NCBI GenBank assembly: GCA_040882565.1
Contig: JBBEAZ010000024.1
Location: forward strand, 248,001 to 312,000
From: CF-162 sp040882565
GTDB lineage: Bacteria; Chloroflexota; Dehalococcoidia; SM23-28-2; RBG-16-64-32
DNA length: 64,000 nucleotides
Direction: 5' to 3'
A program made the position numbers and the translations under genes. This document shows, piece after piece, positions 53,293 to 62,032 of the stretch. The notes under the pieces are model-generated. The model had not been told where the DNA came from. It was given only the letters and a program-made list of their open reading frames with translations, and made no database searches. Within the stretch, counting starts at the first letter, position 1; every line of letters starts with the position of its first letter.

Positions 53293-54546
53293 CTACGCCT
53301 CGTAGCGCTTGAAGACGAGGCAGGCGTTCTGGCCGCCGAAGCCAAAGCTGTTGCTCAGCACTACGTCCACGTTCGCCTCGCGCGCCTTGTTCGGCACGTA
53401 GTCCAGGTCGCACTCGGGGTCGGGGTGCTCGTAGTTGATCGTCGGGTGGATCGTCCCTGTCAGGATCGTCTGGATCGAGGCGACCGACTCGATCGCCCCG
53501 GCGGCGCCGAACGAATGCCCGACCATCGACTTCACCGCGCTGATCGGCACGCGATAGGCGTCCTCGCCGAACAGCTTCTTGATCGCCAGCGTCTCCGACT
53601 TGTCGTTGAGCTGCGTCGAGGTGCCGTGCGCGTTGATGTAGTCGACATCGGTCGTGGCGATGTGCGCATCGTCAAGCGCTTCGCGCATCGCCCGCATCGC
53701 CCCGTTGCCGTCCTCGGAGGGGGCAACGACGTGGAAGGCATCGTTACAGGCGCCGTATCCGGCGACCTCCGCGAGGACAGGCGCCTTGCGGGCCTTTGCG
53801 TGCTCCTCGCTCTCCAGGACGAGGATGCCGGCGCCTTCGGCAGCGATGAAGCCGTCACGCTCGGCGTCGAATGGGCGGCTGGCCTTCGGTGGGTCGTCGT
53901 TAGCCTGCGAGAGCGCGCGGATCACGGCAAAGCCGCAGAGGCCAAGCTCGCAGAGCGCAGCCTCGGTACCGCCGGTGATGCAGACGTCGACGCGTCCCGA
54001 ACGCACGAGGTCCATCGCGTCGCCGATCGCCTGTGTTCCCGCCGCGCAGGCAGTGATCACCGTGTTGTTGTAGCCACGCGCGCCGAAGTGCAGCGCGATG
54101 TGCGCCGCCGCCATGTTCGGCAGCATCTTCGGGTAGTAGAACGGGTCGACGCGCATCCCGCCGCGCGTGTCGATGATGCGCACGGCTTCCTGCGACTCCT
54201 GGATGCCGCCGATGCCGTTACCGATGAGGACGCCGACTCGGTCCCGGTTCGTGTCCTCGAGGTCAAGGTCGGCCTGCTGCAGGGCCTGGGCGGTGGCAGC
54301 GATGCTGAACTGGCTGAAGCGCCCCATGCGGCGGGCTTCGCGGCGGTCCATGTGCTGTTCGGGCTCGAAGCCCTTCACCTCACCGGCGATGTGAACAGGG
54401 TAGGCGGAGTGGTCGAACGACTGGAGGATGTCGATCCCGGACTGCCCGGCGACCGCGTTCTCCCAGAACTCAGGTACGGAGTTGCCGATGGGGGTGATGG
54501 CGCCCATGCCGGTGACAACAACCCGGGTACCGTTCCTGCCTGCCAT
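53293..54546 (-). CDS. fabF: beta-ketoacyl-ACP synthase II
   Basis: 417 residues. The Cys-His-His triad is complete: TACAAGTQAIGDA near residue 165, NAHGTSTQLND near 305 and KSMVGHSFGAAGAIE near 340; the C-terminal NSFGFGGQNACLVF is also typical. The enzyme condenses malonyl-ACP with acyl-ACP in fatty-acid elongation. No other fab gene or acyl carrier protein gene is adjacent. folC lies 18 bases upstream on the same strand. Confidence 0.95.
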   Translation of the reverse strand: MAGRNGTRVVVTGMGAITPIGNSVPEFWENAVAGQSGIDILQSFDHSAYPVHIAGEVKGFEPEQHMDRREARRMGRFSQFSIAATAQALQQADLDLEDTNRDRVGVLIGNGIGGIQESQEAVRIIDTRGGMRVDPFYYPKMLPNMAAAHIALHFGARGYNNTVITACAAGTQAIGDAMDLVRSGRVDVCITGGTEAALCELGLCGFAVIRALSQANDDPPKASRPFDAERDGFIAAEGAGILVLESEEHAKARKAPVLAEVAGYGACNDAFHVVAPSEDGNGAMRAMREALDDAHIATTDVDYINAHGTSTQLNDKSETLAIKKLFGEDAYRVPISAVKSMVGHSFGAAGAIESVASIQTILTGTIHPTINYEHPDPECDLDYVPNKAREANVDVVLSNSFGFGGQNACLVFKRYEA

Positions 54547-54564
54547 ACGTACTACCTCCGCGTG

Positions 54565-55878
54565 CTAGCCGGCTGCAGTCATCAGATGCTCGCGCCCTTC
54601 CGCGGCCACGAAGAGCGAGCCCGCAAGACATATTAACCCGTCACTTCCGCTAGCCGCCATCGCGCGTTCAAGCGCCTCACCAACGCTGTCCACATATTCC
54701 GCAGGTATGTCCAGCGCACGAAATGTTTCGGCGATCTGAACCGGGTCCATCGCTCGCGGATGCCCACTCCGCGCCGCGATGACGTGCCCGACGAGCGGCG
54801 CCAACTCCTCTGCGAGGCCACGCACGTCCTTGTCCGAGGAAGAGCCGATGACGAACGTCACCTCGGCGGCGTCGAAGTACTCACGAAGCGATTCCGCCAG
54901 GCGCCGCGCAGAGTCGCGATTATGAGCGCCATCGGCGACGATCAGGGGCGCTTCGCGGATCACTTCCAGTCGCCCCGGCCACGATACCGCCGCCAGCCCA
55001 CCCGTGATCGCGGCGTCAGCAACAGCAATCCGTTCCTGCACCGCGTCGATCGCGGCAACCGCGGTCGCGGCGTTCTCTGCCTGATGCGCCCCGAGCAGCG
55101 GCAGACGCACGTCGAGCGCGCCGGTCGGCCGCTCGATCCGGATGTCCTGCCCTCGCCGGTCGTGCGCGAGCACCTCAACACGGTACGTTGCGGCCACATC
55201 GATCAGGCGCGACTGCGCACGAAAGCTCGCCTCCCGCACCACGTATCCGCCGGCCTCGTACGGCTGCGGCGCCAGCACGACCGCGCAGCCTGGCGTGATG
55301 ATCCCTGCCTTCTCCGCCGCGATCTGCTCGATCGTGTCGCCCAACACGGCCGTGTGCTCTAACGAGAGCGGGGTGATCACGGCGACTTCCTTCGTGTCGA
55401 AGACGTTCGTGCTGTCCACGCGCCCGCCAAGCCCGACTTCGATCACTTGCGCGCCGAGGCCTGCATCCCGGAAGGCGAGAAAGCCCAGCGCCGTGAACAG
55501 ATCGAAGGTCACCAACGCGCGTTCGCCCTTGTCGAGACCCTCCACGGCCTCGCGCAAGTCGCCGCTCAGCTGCTCGAAGTGCCGGTGCGAGATCGGCTCG
55601 CCGTCGATGTGGATGCGCTCCGTGTAGTCGTGGAGGTGCGGACTCGTGTACAGGCCCGTCCTTACGCCGGCCATGCGCAGGACCGAATCGACCATCGCCG
55701 AGACGCTGCCCTTGCCCTTGCTCCCGGCCACGTGCACGGTCAGCCGCCCAAGATGCGGGTCACCGAGCGCACTGAGCAACCGCCGCACCGGCTCCACGTC
55801 CGGCCGGTCCTGGAAGCGCCCCGACCGCTCAAAGTCCGCGAACGACAGCAGCCATTCGATCGCCTCGTCGTACGTCAT
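54565..55878 (-). CDS. folC: folylpolyglutamate synthase/dihydrofolate synthase
   Basis: 437 residues from the ATG at 55878. The Mur-ligase-like ATP loop is HVAGSKGKGSVSAM near residue 48; TGLYTSPHLHDYTERI, EVGLGGRVDSTNV and LLGAHQAENAATAV follow, and the C-terminal domain has VADGAHNRDSARRLAESL. The enzyme adds glutamate to dihydropteroate or folates. TACACT nine bases before this ATG supports this start; the 16 codons further upstream are not conserved. Confidence 0.93.
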   Translation of the reverse strand: MTYDEAIEWLLSFADFERSGRFQDRPDVEPVRRLLSALGDPHLGRLTVHVAGSKGKGSVSAMVDSVLRMAGVRTGLYTSPHLHDYTERIHIDGEPISHRHFEQLSGDLREAVEGLDKGERALVTFDLFTALGFLAFRDAGLGAQVIEVGLGGRVDSTNVFDTKEVAVITPLSLEHTAVLGDTIEQIAAEKAGIITPGCAVVLAPQPYEAGGYVVREASFRAQSRLIDVAATYRVEVLAHDRRGQDIRIERPTGALDVRLPLLGAHQAENAATAVAAIDAVQERIAVADAAITGGLAAVSWPGRLEVIREAPLIVADGAHNRDSARRLAESLREYFDAAEVTFVIGSSSDKDVRGLAEELAPLVGHVIAARSGHPRAMDPVQIAETFRALDIPAEYVDSVGEALERAMAASGSDGLICLAGSLFVAAEGREHLMTAAG

Positions 55879-56002
55879 GCGAAGCGTAGTGTATCGCCCC
55901 ACGGACGGGGCCACGAGCCACGGCAAGCGTTGCTTAACCGGGTCTCAACGCGTACTGCCAATCGGTGTGACCAGCCATTAACATTGTGGTTACCCGTTTG
56001 GC

Positions 56003-56031
56003 TTGACACCACGCCCTGGGCGGTCTGTAAT
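56003..56031 (+). promoter_or_regulatory. strong promoter of the phasin-like gene
   Basis: TTGACA (56003-56008), 17 bases, TGTAAT (56026-56031): the best consensus-like promoter in the window. AGGAGG, six bases before the ATG at 56074, completes an efficient expression signal. Confidence 0.75.
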
Positions 56032-56073
56032 GGAAGCCCAACTAGAGACAGCGCTCCCAACAGGAGGCCGCAT

Positions 56074-56526
56074 ATGAGCACCCGCACCCGAGAATCGGCC
56101 GCAGACCGCATTTTCGATAACATTGTCGAGCGGCAGACCAGCGTTTTCGACGCCGTCCGCAGTGGCAACGAGCGCGTTCACCGCTTCAATCGCAGCCTGA
56201 TCGAAGGCGCACGCCAGAGCACCCGTGACTGGGCGGAAGTCGGCCGCGCCTGGGTCAATAACCCGACTGACCTCGTCAGCATGTACGAAACCGCATCCGA
56301 GGCCATCGGCAACTCGCAGGCTCGCTCGCTCGCGCTCGTTCGTGAGTGGGCCGAAGACACCGTCGAGGCCCAGCGCGAAAGCCGCGAAGTGCTCCGCCAG
56401 AGCCTCGGTGACGTGCGAGAGGTCGTGCAGCGTGTGCAGGAAGGAGCCCCGGAGCTACTCGAACGCGCGCGCACGGCAATCGCCGCCCGCCGCGCCAACG
56501 GCGGCACCGCCGGCGCCGAGTCGTAG
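56074..56526 (+). CDS. phasin-like amphipathic coiled-coil protein
   Basis: 150 residues, nearly all helical. Heptad-like patterns run through RIFDNIVERQTSVFDAVRSGNERVHRFNRSLIE and EWAEDTVEAQRESREVLRQSLGDVREVVQRV. The composition, length and lack of cysteine fit phasin-like or PHA-granule-associated proteins, but no signature is decisive and no PHA gene is near. The consensus promoter and Shine-Dalgarno predict abundant expression, as for a structural or surface-coating protein. The long frame upstream of 56074 is a shadow of folC. Confidence 0.62.
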   Translation: MSTRTRESAADRIFDNIVERQTSVFDAVRSGNERVHRFNRSLIEGARQSTRDWAEVGRAWVNNPTDLVSMYETASEAIGNSQARSLALVREWAEDTVEAQRESREVLRQSLGDVREVVQRVQEGAPELLERARTAIAARRANGGTAGAES

Positions 56527-56669
56527 AACAGTCTTCCGCTGGGCATCAACAGACGGTCCGTGAGCGCCGCGCGCCACGTACTGCTATCTCTATCGGCCAA
56601 CAGTGTTAGGGTGTTGATACACTTTTCCTACGGATAGCGATCAACAGGATCGCGCCCTCCCATGCTACG

Positions 56670-56725
56670 CTTGTTCAGGGAAAGTTTAGCCGCGGTCAGG
56701 CTCAGCCTGCCGCTAATCAAACAAG
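56670..56725 (+). promoter_or_regulatory. structured leader upstream of the surface-protein gene
   Basis: CTTGTT (56670) and AACAAG (56720) form outer arms; TTAGC (56686) pairs with GCTAA (56712), and CAGG with CCTG inside. The fold ends right before GGGAG of the ribosome-binding site, so it could control translation. No further gene is seen in 56527-56669. Confidence 0.45.
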
Positions 56726-56735
56726 GGAGTCGAAG

Positions 56736-57950
56736 ATGCAGACGGTAACGGGGTTGCGGCGTGCTCTAACGCCACTAATCGTGCTTGGAATTGCCGCCGG
56801 CGTCATTGTCGGCATCGTCTCTGTTGGCGACCGCGCAGGCGCCAATCATGATGCTATCGCCTGCAACGACGACATACCTGCCGGCTACACCTGCGTGCCC
56901 CTGGTCAACAAGCCCGATTCAGGTCCCGGCATCAACACGCCCGCCATCGGCGAGCTCTTCTACCAGTTCGTCGACGCCGATACGATGCGCATCGCCGTCC
57001 GCGCGCTGCCCAGCCAGGGCGCCGTCGACGTCGGCACGAACCACCAGTTCTGCCTCGACGACGACAACGAGCCCTATGCGTGGCCCACTCCGGGCGCCAA
57101 CGAGCCCAACCACTGCACGGGCGCCGCCGCAGCTGCCGTCAACGTCGTCGACGGATCGGCCGGCATCCCGGACTCCAGCGCCGAGCCCGATGATGACACC
57201 GCCGCCGGCCTCCTCGGCGAGTACGAAGTGCGAGTGGCCGGCCTCGTCAGCGACGGCACTGTGGCCAGCATGGACTACTACGAGTTCAACAACATCGACG
57301 GCTACTCGTTCTTCGTCTACCACGTCAACATCGGTCAGTCGTCCACCCAGGCGTTTTGGACCGGTGGCCCACCAGTCGAAACGGCTTCGCCAACGCCATC
57401 GCCGACCGCGTCACCGACCGCAACCGCCTCGCCTACTGCCACAGCTTCGCCGACCGCAACCGCCTCGCCGACGGCGTCCGCCACAGCGACTGTGATGGGC
57501 TCACCCACCGCAACTTCCACACTGGCCGAAGACACGGCCACGCCGTCACCCACGCCAACGCCGACGAGCACAGCTACCCCGCCGCCCGATACTGACACTC
57601 CTGGACCCACGCCAACGCCGACGGGTACACCTACAGCAACGCCGACGAACCCGCCGACTGCGCCGCCCACTCCGACGCCCTCGCCAACCGCGGAACAGGC
57701 TACCCAGACGCCCGCTCCCACCAACACCCCGGCGCCGACTAATACGCCGGCGCCGACCAACTCGCCGACGCCCACGCCCTCAGCGACCGTCCTCCTCGCC
57801 ACCGCGACGCCGGTTGGCTTCCCGCCCACCGGTGGCGGGCCGGCAGCGGATGGCACCACCGCTGGCTTGCTACTGACACTTCTCGCGGGGCTGGCGTTGC
57901 TGGCCGCGGGCGGCATGAGCCTCGCCGCGGCCCGCACACCCCGCGACTAA
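56736..57950 (+). CDS. secreted surface protein with long Pro/Thr stalk and sortase-like C-terminal anchor
   Basis: 404 residues. Signal peptide (1-36), a compact Cys-containing domain (about 37-205: CNDDIPAGYTCVPLVNKPD, FCLDDDNEPYAWPTPGANEPNHC, YYEFNNIDGYSFFVYHVNIGQ), a 145-residue Thr/Pro/Ala stalk, and a C-terminal FPPTGGGP followed by a hydrophobic helix and AARTPRD. The end matches the LPxTG-type plan (motif, helix, basic tail) with Phe for Leu and Pro-Pro for x. The protein would be anchored in membrane or wall; the ligand is unknown. Confidence 0.78.
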   Translation: MQTVTGLRRALTPLIVLGIAAGVIVGIVSVGDRAGANHDAIACNDDIPAGYTCVPLVNKPDSGPGINTPAIGELFYQFVDADTMRIAVRALPSQGAVDVGTNHQFCLDDDNEPYAWPTPGANEPNHCTGAAAAAVNVVDGSAGIPDSSAEPDDDTAAGLLGEYEVRVAGLVSDGTVASMDYYEFNNIDGYSFFVYHVNIGQSSTQAFWTGGPPVETASPTPSPTASPTATASPTATASPTATASPTASATATVMGSPTATSTLAEDTATPSPTPTPTSTATPPPDTDTPGPTPTPTGTPTATPTNPPTAPPTPTPSPTAEQATQTPAPTNTPAPTNTPAPTNSPTPTPSATVLLATATPVGFPPTGGGPAADGTTAGLLLTLLAGLALLAAGGMSLAAARTPRD

Positions 57951-57967
57951 CCCCGCACCGCGCACAC

Positions 57968-58010
57968 AAAAAACGGGGGTCGGGCATCAGCCCGGCCCCC
58001 GAATCTTTTC
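57968..58010. terminator. bidirectional intrinsic terminator between the surface-protein gene and clpC
   Basis: A 12-pair stem (57974-57985 with 57990-58001, one G-T pair) closes on an ATCA loop. Six A residues precede it and TCTTTTC follows. The T6 on the minus strand serves clpC, which ends at 58020; the plus strand serves the surface-protein gene. Confidence 0.85.
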
Positions 58011-58019
58011 GTGCTTGCT

Positions 58020-60473
58020 CTAGACCGCTACCGGCTCGGGCGTCTTCGCCTTGTCGAAGGCGTATTCGCCGTCCGCGTAGTCGACGTGGGCCACGTCGCC
58101 CTCGCTGAACTCGCCGGCGAGGATGCGCCGTGAGAGCGGGTTCGCGATACGCCGCTCGATCGTCCTGCGCAGGGGCCGCGCACCGTAGACCGGATCGTAG
58201 CCCTCGTGGACCAGCGCTTCCTTGGCCGCATCCGTCAGCTCGAGACCGACGCCACGGTCGGCGAGGCGCTCGCGCACGTCGGCCAGCAGCAGCTCGACGA
58301 TCTTCTTGAGGTCGTCCTCGGTCAACGGATCGAAGACGATTATCTCGTCGATGCGGTTCAGCAGCTCCGGCCGGAAGGTGGCCCGTAGCGCCTTCTCGAT
58401 GTCCGCTTTTTGCTTGTCCTTCTCTGACTTCGACGGCTTGTCCTGCGCCAGGCCGAACCCGAGCGCTTGCCTGTGCAGCGCCTCTGTACCCAGGTTCGAA
58501 GTCATGATCACGACCGTGTTGCGGAAGTCGACCGTTCGGCCGTGGCCGTCCGTCAGGCGGCCGTCGTCCAGCATCTGCAAGAGGACGTTGAACACCTCCG
58601 GGTGCGCCTTCTCGATCTCGTCGAGGAGGATCAGCCGGTAAGGGCGCCGGCGCACCGCCTCGGTCAGTTGCCCGCCTTCGTCGTAGCCGACGTAGCCGGG
58701 CGGTGAGCCGATCATCCGCGAGACTGTGTGCCGTTCCTGGTACTCGCTCATGTCGAGCCGCACCATCGCGTCCTGGTCGTCGAAGAGGAACTCGGCGAGA
58801 GCCCTCGCCAGCTCTGTCTTGCCCACCCCGGTCGGCCCGAGGAAGATGAACGAGCCGATCGGCCGGTTCGGGTCCTTGAGCCCGGCGCGGGCGCGGCGGA
58901 TCGCGTCCGACACAGCCTCGATCGCCTGATCCTGCCCGATCACCCGGTCGTGCAGGCGCTCCTCCATTTGCAGGAGCTTCTCCGGCTCGCCCTCAAGCAT
59001 CCGGTTCACCGGGATGCCGGTGATCTTCGCCACCAGCTCGGCGATGTCGTGCTCGGTGACGCGCATGTCGTCTTGACCCGTTTCCTTGAGCCATTCGTCG
59101 CGCTTCTGCGTGAACTCGGCGCGCTTGGCTTCGAGTTCTGCCTTCACGCTGGCGTTCGTCTCCCAGTCCTCGCGCTCGGCGGCGGCTTCTGCCTCCCTCT
59201 CCAGCTTCTCGACTTCCTTTTCGAGCTTGCGGACGTCTGCCGGCATGCTCTGCGCATCGATGACGTGCTTCGAGGACGCCTCGTCGATCAGGTCGATCGC
59301 CTTGTCAGGGAGAAAGCGCTCAGTGACGTAGCGCGCCGAGAGCCGCACAGCAGCCTCGATCGCCTCGTCCGTGATCTGGACTTTGTGGTGCGCCTCGTAG
59401 CGCGGCCGCAGGCCCTTCAGGATCTCGATCGCCTCTTCCTCCGAGGGCTCGTCGACGTAGACCGGGGCGAAGCGGCGCTCCAGCGCCGGGTCCTTCTCGA
59501 TGTACTTGCGGTATTCGTCGAGCGTTGTCGCGCCGATGACGTGCAACTCGCCGCGCGCCAGCGCCGGCTTGAGCATCGTCGAGGCGTCGATCGCGCCTTC
59601 CGCGCCGCCCGCGCCGACGACCTGGTGGATCTCGTCGATAAAGATGATGATCTCGCCCTGCGAGCGCTTGATCTCGTCCACCACTGCCTTCAGCCGCTCC
59701 TCGAACTCACCGCGGAACTTCGAGCCGGCGACCATTGCGCCCATGTCGAGCGCGAGCACCCGCTTGTTCTGCAAGTTCTCCGGCACGTCGCCGGCGACGA
59801 TCCGCTGGGCCAGCGCCTCGGCGATCGCCGTCTTGCCGACGCCGGCCTCGCCGATGATCACCGGGTTGTTCTTCGTCCGCCGGTTCAGCACCTGCATCAC
59901 GCGCCGCACTTCGTCGTCCCGGCCAATGACCGGGTCGAGCTTGCCCTGTCGCGCCGCCTCTGTGAGGTCGATCGCGTACTTTTCGAGGGCGTTGTACTTA
60001 GACTCCGCCGTCGGGCTGTCGACGCGCGCGCCGCCGCGGACGTCCTGGAGCGCCTGGTAGATGCGCTCCTTCTCGATCCCGAACTGCTTGAGGATGCGCG
60101 CCGCCTCGCCCTCGCGCTCATCGCTCATCGCGATCAGGATGTGTTCGACGCCGACGTACTCGTCCTGCAGGCGCTCCGCCTCCGCGTTCGCCGCCTCGAG
60201 CAGGCGCACGATCCGCGGCGTCGTGTAAATCTGCACGACGTCGTAAGAGAGCTTCGGGCTCGACTCCAGCGCTCGTGCGACGGCCTGCCGCAGGCGGTTC
60301 TTGTCGACGCCCAGCTTCTCGAATATCTGGGGCGTGATGCCCTTGTCGTAAGTGACCAGCGCCATCAGCACGTGCTCCACGTCCCACTGAGCGTGCCGGT
60401 CGCGCCGGACCATCTCCTGTGAGGCCGCGAGTACTTCCTGCGCGCCTTCTGTGAATCTGTCTTGTCTCATCAT
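58020..60473 (-). CDS. clpC: ClpC-type AAA+ unfoldase
   Basis: 817 residues. Two Clp_N repeats (1-150), AAA1 with Walker A GEAGVGKT (208-215), a short coiled-coil/UVR-like middle domain (about 410-465), AAA2 with GPTGVGKT (546-553), and a C-terminal D2-small domain. LGF at 672-674 is at the site of the ClpP-binding loop, so it should work with a ClpP-like peptidase. The short middle domain argues against ClpB. It unfolds substrates for degradation. Start may be either of two adjacent ATGs. It follows the Ntn-hydrolase gene by 14 bases. Confidence 0.92.
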   Translation of the reverse strand: MMRQDRFTEGAQEVLAASQEMVRRDRHAQWDVEHVLMALVTYDKGITPQIFEKLGVDKNRLRQAVARALESSPKLSYDVVQIYTTPRIVRLLEAANAEAERLQDEYVGVEHILIAMSDEREGEAARILKQFGIEKERIYQALQDVRGGARVDSPTAESKYNALEKYAIDLTEAARQGKLDPVIGRDDEVRRVMQVLNRRTKNNPVIIGEAGVGKTAIAEALAQRIVAGDVPENLQNKRVLALDMGAMVAGSKFRGEFEERLKAVVDEIKRSQGEIIIFIDEIHQVVGAGGAEGAIDASTMLKPALARGELHVIGATTLDEYRKYIEKDPALERRFAPVYVDEPSEEEAIEILKGLRPRYEAHHKVQITDEAIEAAVRLSARYVTERFLPDKAIDLIDEASSKHVIDAQSMPADVRKLEKEVEKLEREAEAAAEREDWETNASVKAELEAKRAEFTQKRDEWLKETGQDDMRVTEHDIAELVAKITGIPVNRMLEGEPEKLLQMEERLHDRVIGQDQAIEAVSDAIRRARAGLKDPNRPIGSFIFLGPTGVGKTELARALAEFLFDDQDAMVRLDMSEYQERHTVSRMIGSPPGYVGYDEGGQLTEAVRRRPYRLILLDEIEKAHPEVFNVLLQMLDDGRLTDGHGRTVDFRNTVVIMTSNLGTEALHRQALGFGLAQDKPSKSEKDKQKADIEKALRATFRPELLNRIDEIIVFDPLTEDDLKKIVELLLADVRERLADRGVGLELTDAAKEALVHEGYDPVYGARPLRRTIERRIANPLSRRILAGEFSEGDVAHVDYADGEYAFDKAKTPEPVAV

Positions 60474-60487
60474 GTTGCGTTACCTCT

Positions 60488-61489
60488 CTACGGTTTGTGC
60501 CCGGCAGTAGCGGCTGAAATCGGCACGACGCCAAAAATTCGCACGTTCCCCGGGTTCGGCTCATCAGTCTTGAACTTCGCTTCATAGGGACGGAACCACA
60601 ATCCCGCCTCCCCTGATCCATCATCACGTGCGCCAGACCCATCCATACCGGGAACGAAAAGGCCCGGCCCGAACTGATAGGCGATGCCCCTTGCTAGGCC
60701 TAGCTTTGCGTTGCCAGCGACGAAATTCTGGTTCGCCTCATGCCATACCACCCAAGGCGCGTAATTCTCCACCGGGTCCGCGGATGGGTGAAATGTGCTT
60801 CGAGCTAGGCCATTCTGGGTCAGCGAGACTGTCAACACTTCACCATTTATTATCTGGGCGAACTCTGACTTACTGGCCCCCATCCGAATCACTTCCACTA
60901 AGGCTGTCTCCACGCCGTCCAGTTGGCGATTCCTGATGGCTGCGTCTAGACGTCGACGGCCTGCTCGGTCAATCGACTGGTGAGCACCTATGATCATTGC
61001 AAGCCCCCGCCCTGGCTTCTCAACCACAAAATGTTGGACAGAAAAATGGTCCTTCGTTGCGGTGCTTGAATCTGGAACGAAACCAAGATCTGTGTTGGAA
61101 ACCACCCAAAGATGGGGTGCCACGGTTTTGCCGTCATTCCGGTAGCCTGCTATTGAAAATGCGTGCTGCTTAGGAACATTCCGGATCCGCTCGAAGAGCT
61201 TGGTCGCGTGTTCGGCGATGATTTCGACGCCGACTTCAATCGGCAATTCAACCACGCCTTCAGTGGCCGCCAATTCCGCCAGCCATTGGTCCATGAATTT
61301 GCCGTTGTACATTCCGATGCCCGCGAACGTGATGGCAAACTGGCCATCCTCGGCATTCACGATGACGCCCTTGTTTGCATCATCCTTAATGGAAGACGTG
61401 AGCCGGCCCCTCGTATCGAGCATCACCATGCGGCGGTCAGACGCCTGAATGACGTAGCCCGCGGTAAGAAGGCTTATGTTGATCGTCAT
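60488..61489 (-). CDS. proteasome-like N-terminal-nucleophile hydrolase candidate
   Basis: 333 residues. After Met removal Thr2 would be N-terminal; Asp18 in QASDRR lies at the position of proteasomal Asp17, and Lys40 in DDANKGVIV is placed like Lys33, given a six-residue longer loop. GQFAITFAGIGMYNGKFMDQWLAEL mirrors the strand and helix that follow in proteasome beta subunits, HslV and Anbu. About 120 C-terminal residues go beyond the usual core. The ATG overlaps the hspR stop (TGATG) and the stop lies 14 bases before clpC, so it is a heat-shock operon member. Activity and assembly are inferred. Confidence 0.62.
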   Translation of the reverse strand: MTINISLLTAGYVIQASDRRMVMLDTRGRLTSSIKDDANKGVIVNAEDGQFAITFAGIGMYNGKFMDQWLAELAATEGVVELPIEVGVEIIAEHATKLFERIRNVPKQHAFSIAGYRNDGKTVAPHLWVVSNTDLGFVPDSSTATKDHFSVQHFVVEKPGRGLAMIIGAHQSIDRAGRRRLDAAIRNRQLDGVETALVEVIRMGASKSEFAQIINGEVLTVSLTQNGLARSTFHPSADPVENYAPWVVWHEANQNFVAGNAKLGLARGIAYQFGPGLFVPGMDGSGARDDGSGEAGLWFRPYEAKFKTDEPNPGNVRIFGVVPISAATAGHKP

Positions 61490-61866
61490 CAGTCTCGTTC
61501 CTCCGCCCCCGGCACCGCCGGCAGCACCCTGTCCCGATACACCTGCAGCTCCTGGCGCAGGCGATCCATGTCATGCTCCATGCGCTGGATGCGCTGCTTC
61601 ATGTTCATGATCACTTCGACCCCGGCGAGGTTCACGCCGAGGTCCTGCACCAGCCGCTGGATGTTGCGCAGATGCTCGATGTCGGCCTGCGAGTACAGCC
61701 GCACCCGCCCCTGCGAACGCCCCGGCCGGATCAGTCCGATGCGCTCGTAGTTGCGCAACGACTGCGCGTGCATCCCGACCATCCGCGCCGCCACGCTGAT
61801 CACGTAGCACGGCTCGTCCTGCGGGTGGCTGTTCGTGCGTCGTTCGTTCATCACTGGTTGTTCCAT
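61489..61866 (-). CDS. hspR: MerR-family heat-shock repressor HspR
   Basis: 125 residues from the ATG at 61866. The MerR HTH and wing (YVISVAARMVGMHAQSLRNYERIGLIRPGRSQGRVRLYSQADIEHL, read in pieces as 15-60) match HspR, and a coiled coil (VIMNMKQRIQRMEHDMDRLRQELQVYRD) serves dimerisation. HspR usually represses dnaK/clpB-type operons with a HAIR operator. It lies after dnaJ and is translationally coupled to the Ntn-hydrolase gene. Confidence 0.87.
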   Translation of the reverse strand: MEQPVMNERRTNSHPQDEPCYVISVAARMVGMHAQSLRNYERIGLIRPGRSQGRVRLYSQADIEHLRNIQRLVQDLGVNLAGVEVIMNMKQRIQRMEHDMDRLRQELQVYRDRVLPAVPGAEERD

Positions 61867-61920
61867 ATCTGTTCGTCCGTATCGGAAATCCCTTGCGCTT
61901 CGCACCGTGAAGGCACGAAG

Positions 61921-62003
61921 GTGCAGCGGGGCCGCTGCCGGGGGGTTCGGGGGGTGTCCCCCCGAGACCCCCTAATTTTTGGGCGGGGGGCGGGGGCAAT
62001 GCC
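61921..62003 (+). repeat. interspersed G/C-tract element, copy 1
   Basis: GTGCAGCG, CGCTGCCGGGGGG, then GGGGGGTGTCCCCC and ATTTTTGGG. It aligns over about 75 bases with 63650-63727. A long stem (GGGGGTTCGGGGGG with CCCCCCGAGACCCCC) followed by TAATTTTT has terminator shape on the plus strand, though no plus-strand gene precedes it. It separates dnaJ and hspR in the minus-strand operon. Confidence 0.7.
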
Positions 62004-62032
62004 CCGCAGGGTGGACGAACGCAACAACAACG

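Noticed and set aside
53248..54636. 462-residue plus-strand frame
   Set aside because: Antisense of fabF; no domain and no ribosome-binding site.
55447..56073. Long N-terminal extension of the phasin-like protein
   Set aside because: Overlaps folC antisense; the promoter and AGGAGG fix the start at 56074.
58728..60422. 564-residue plus-strand frame
   Set aside because: Antisense of clpC; no recognisable domain.
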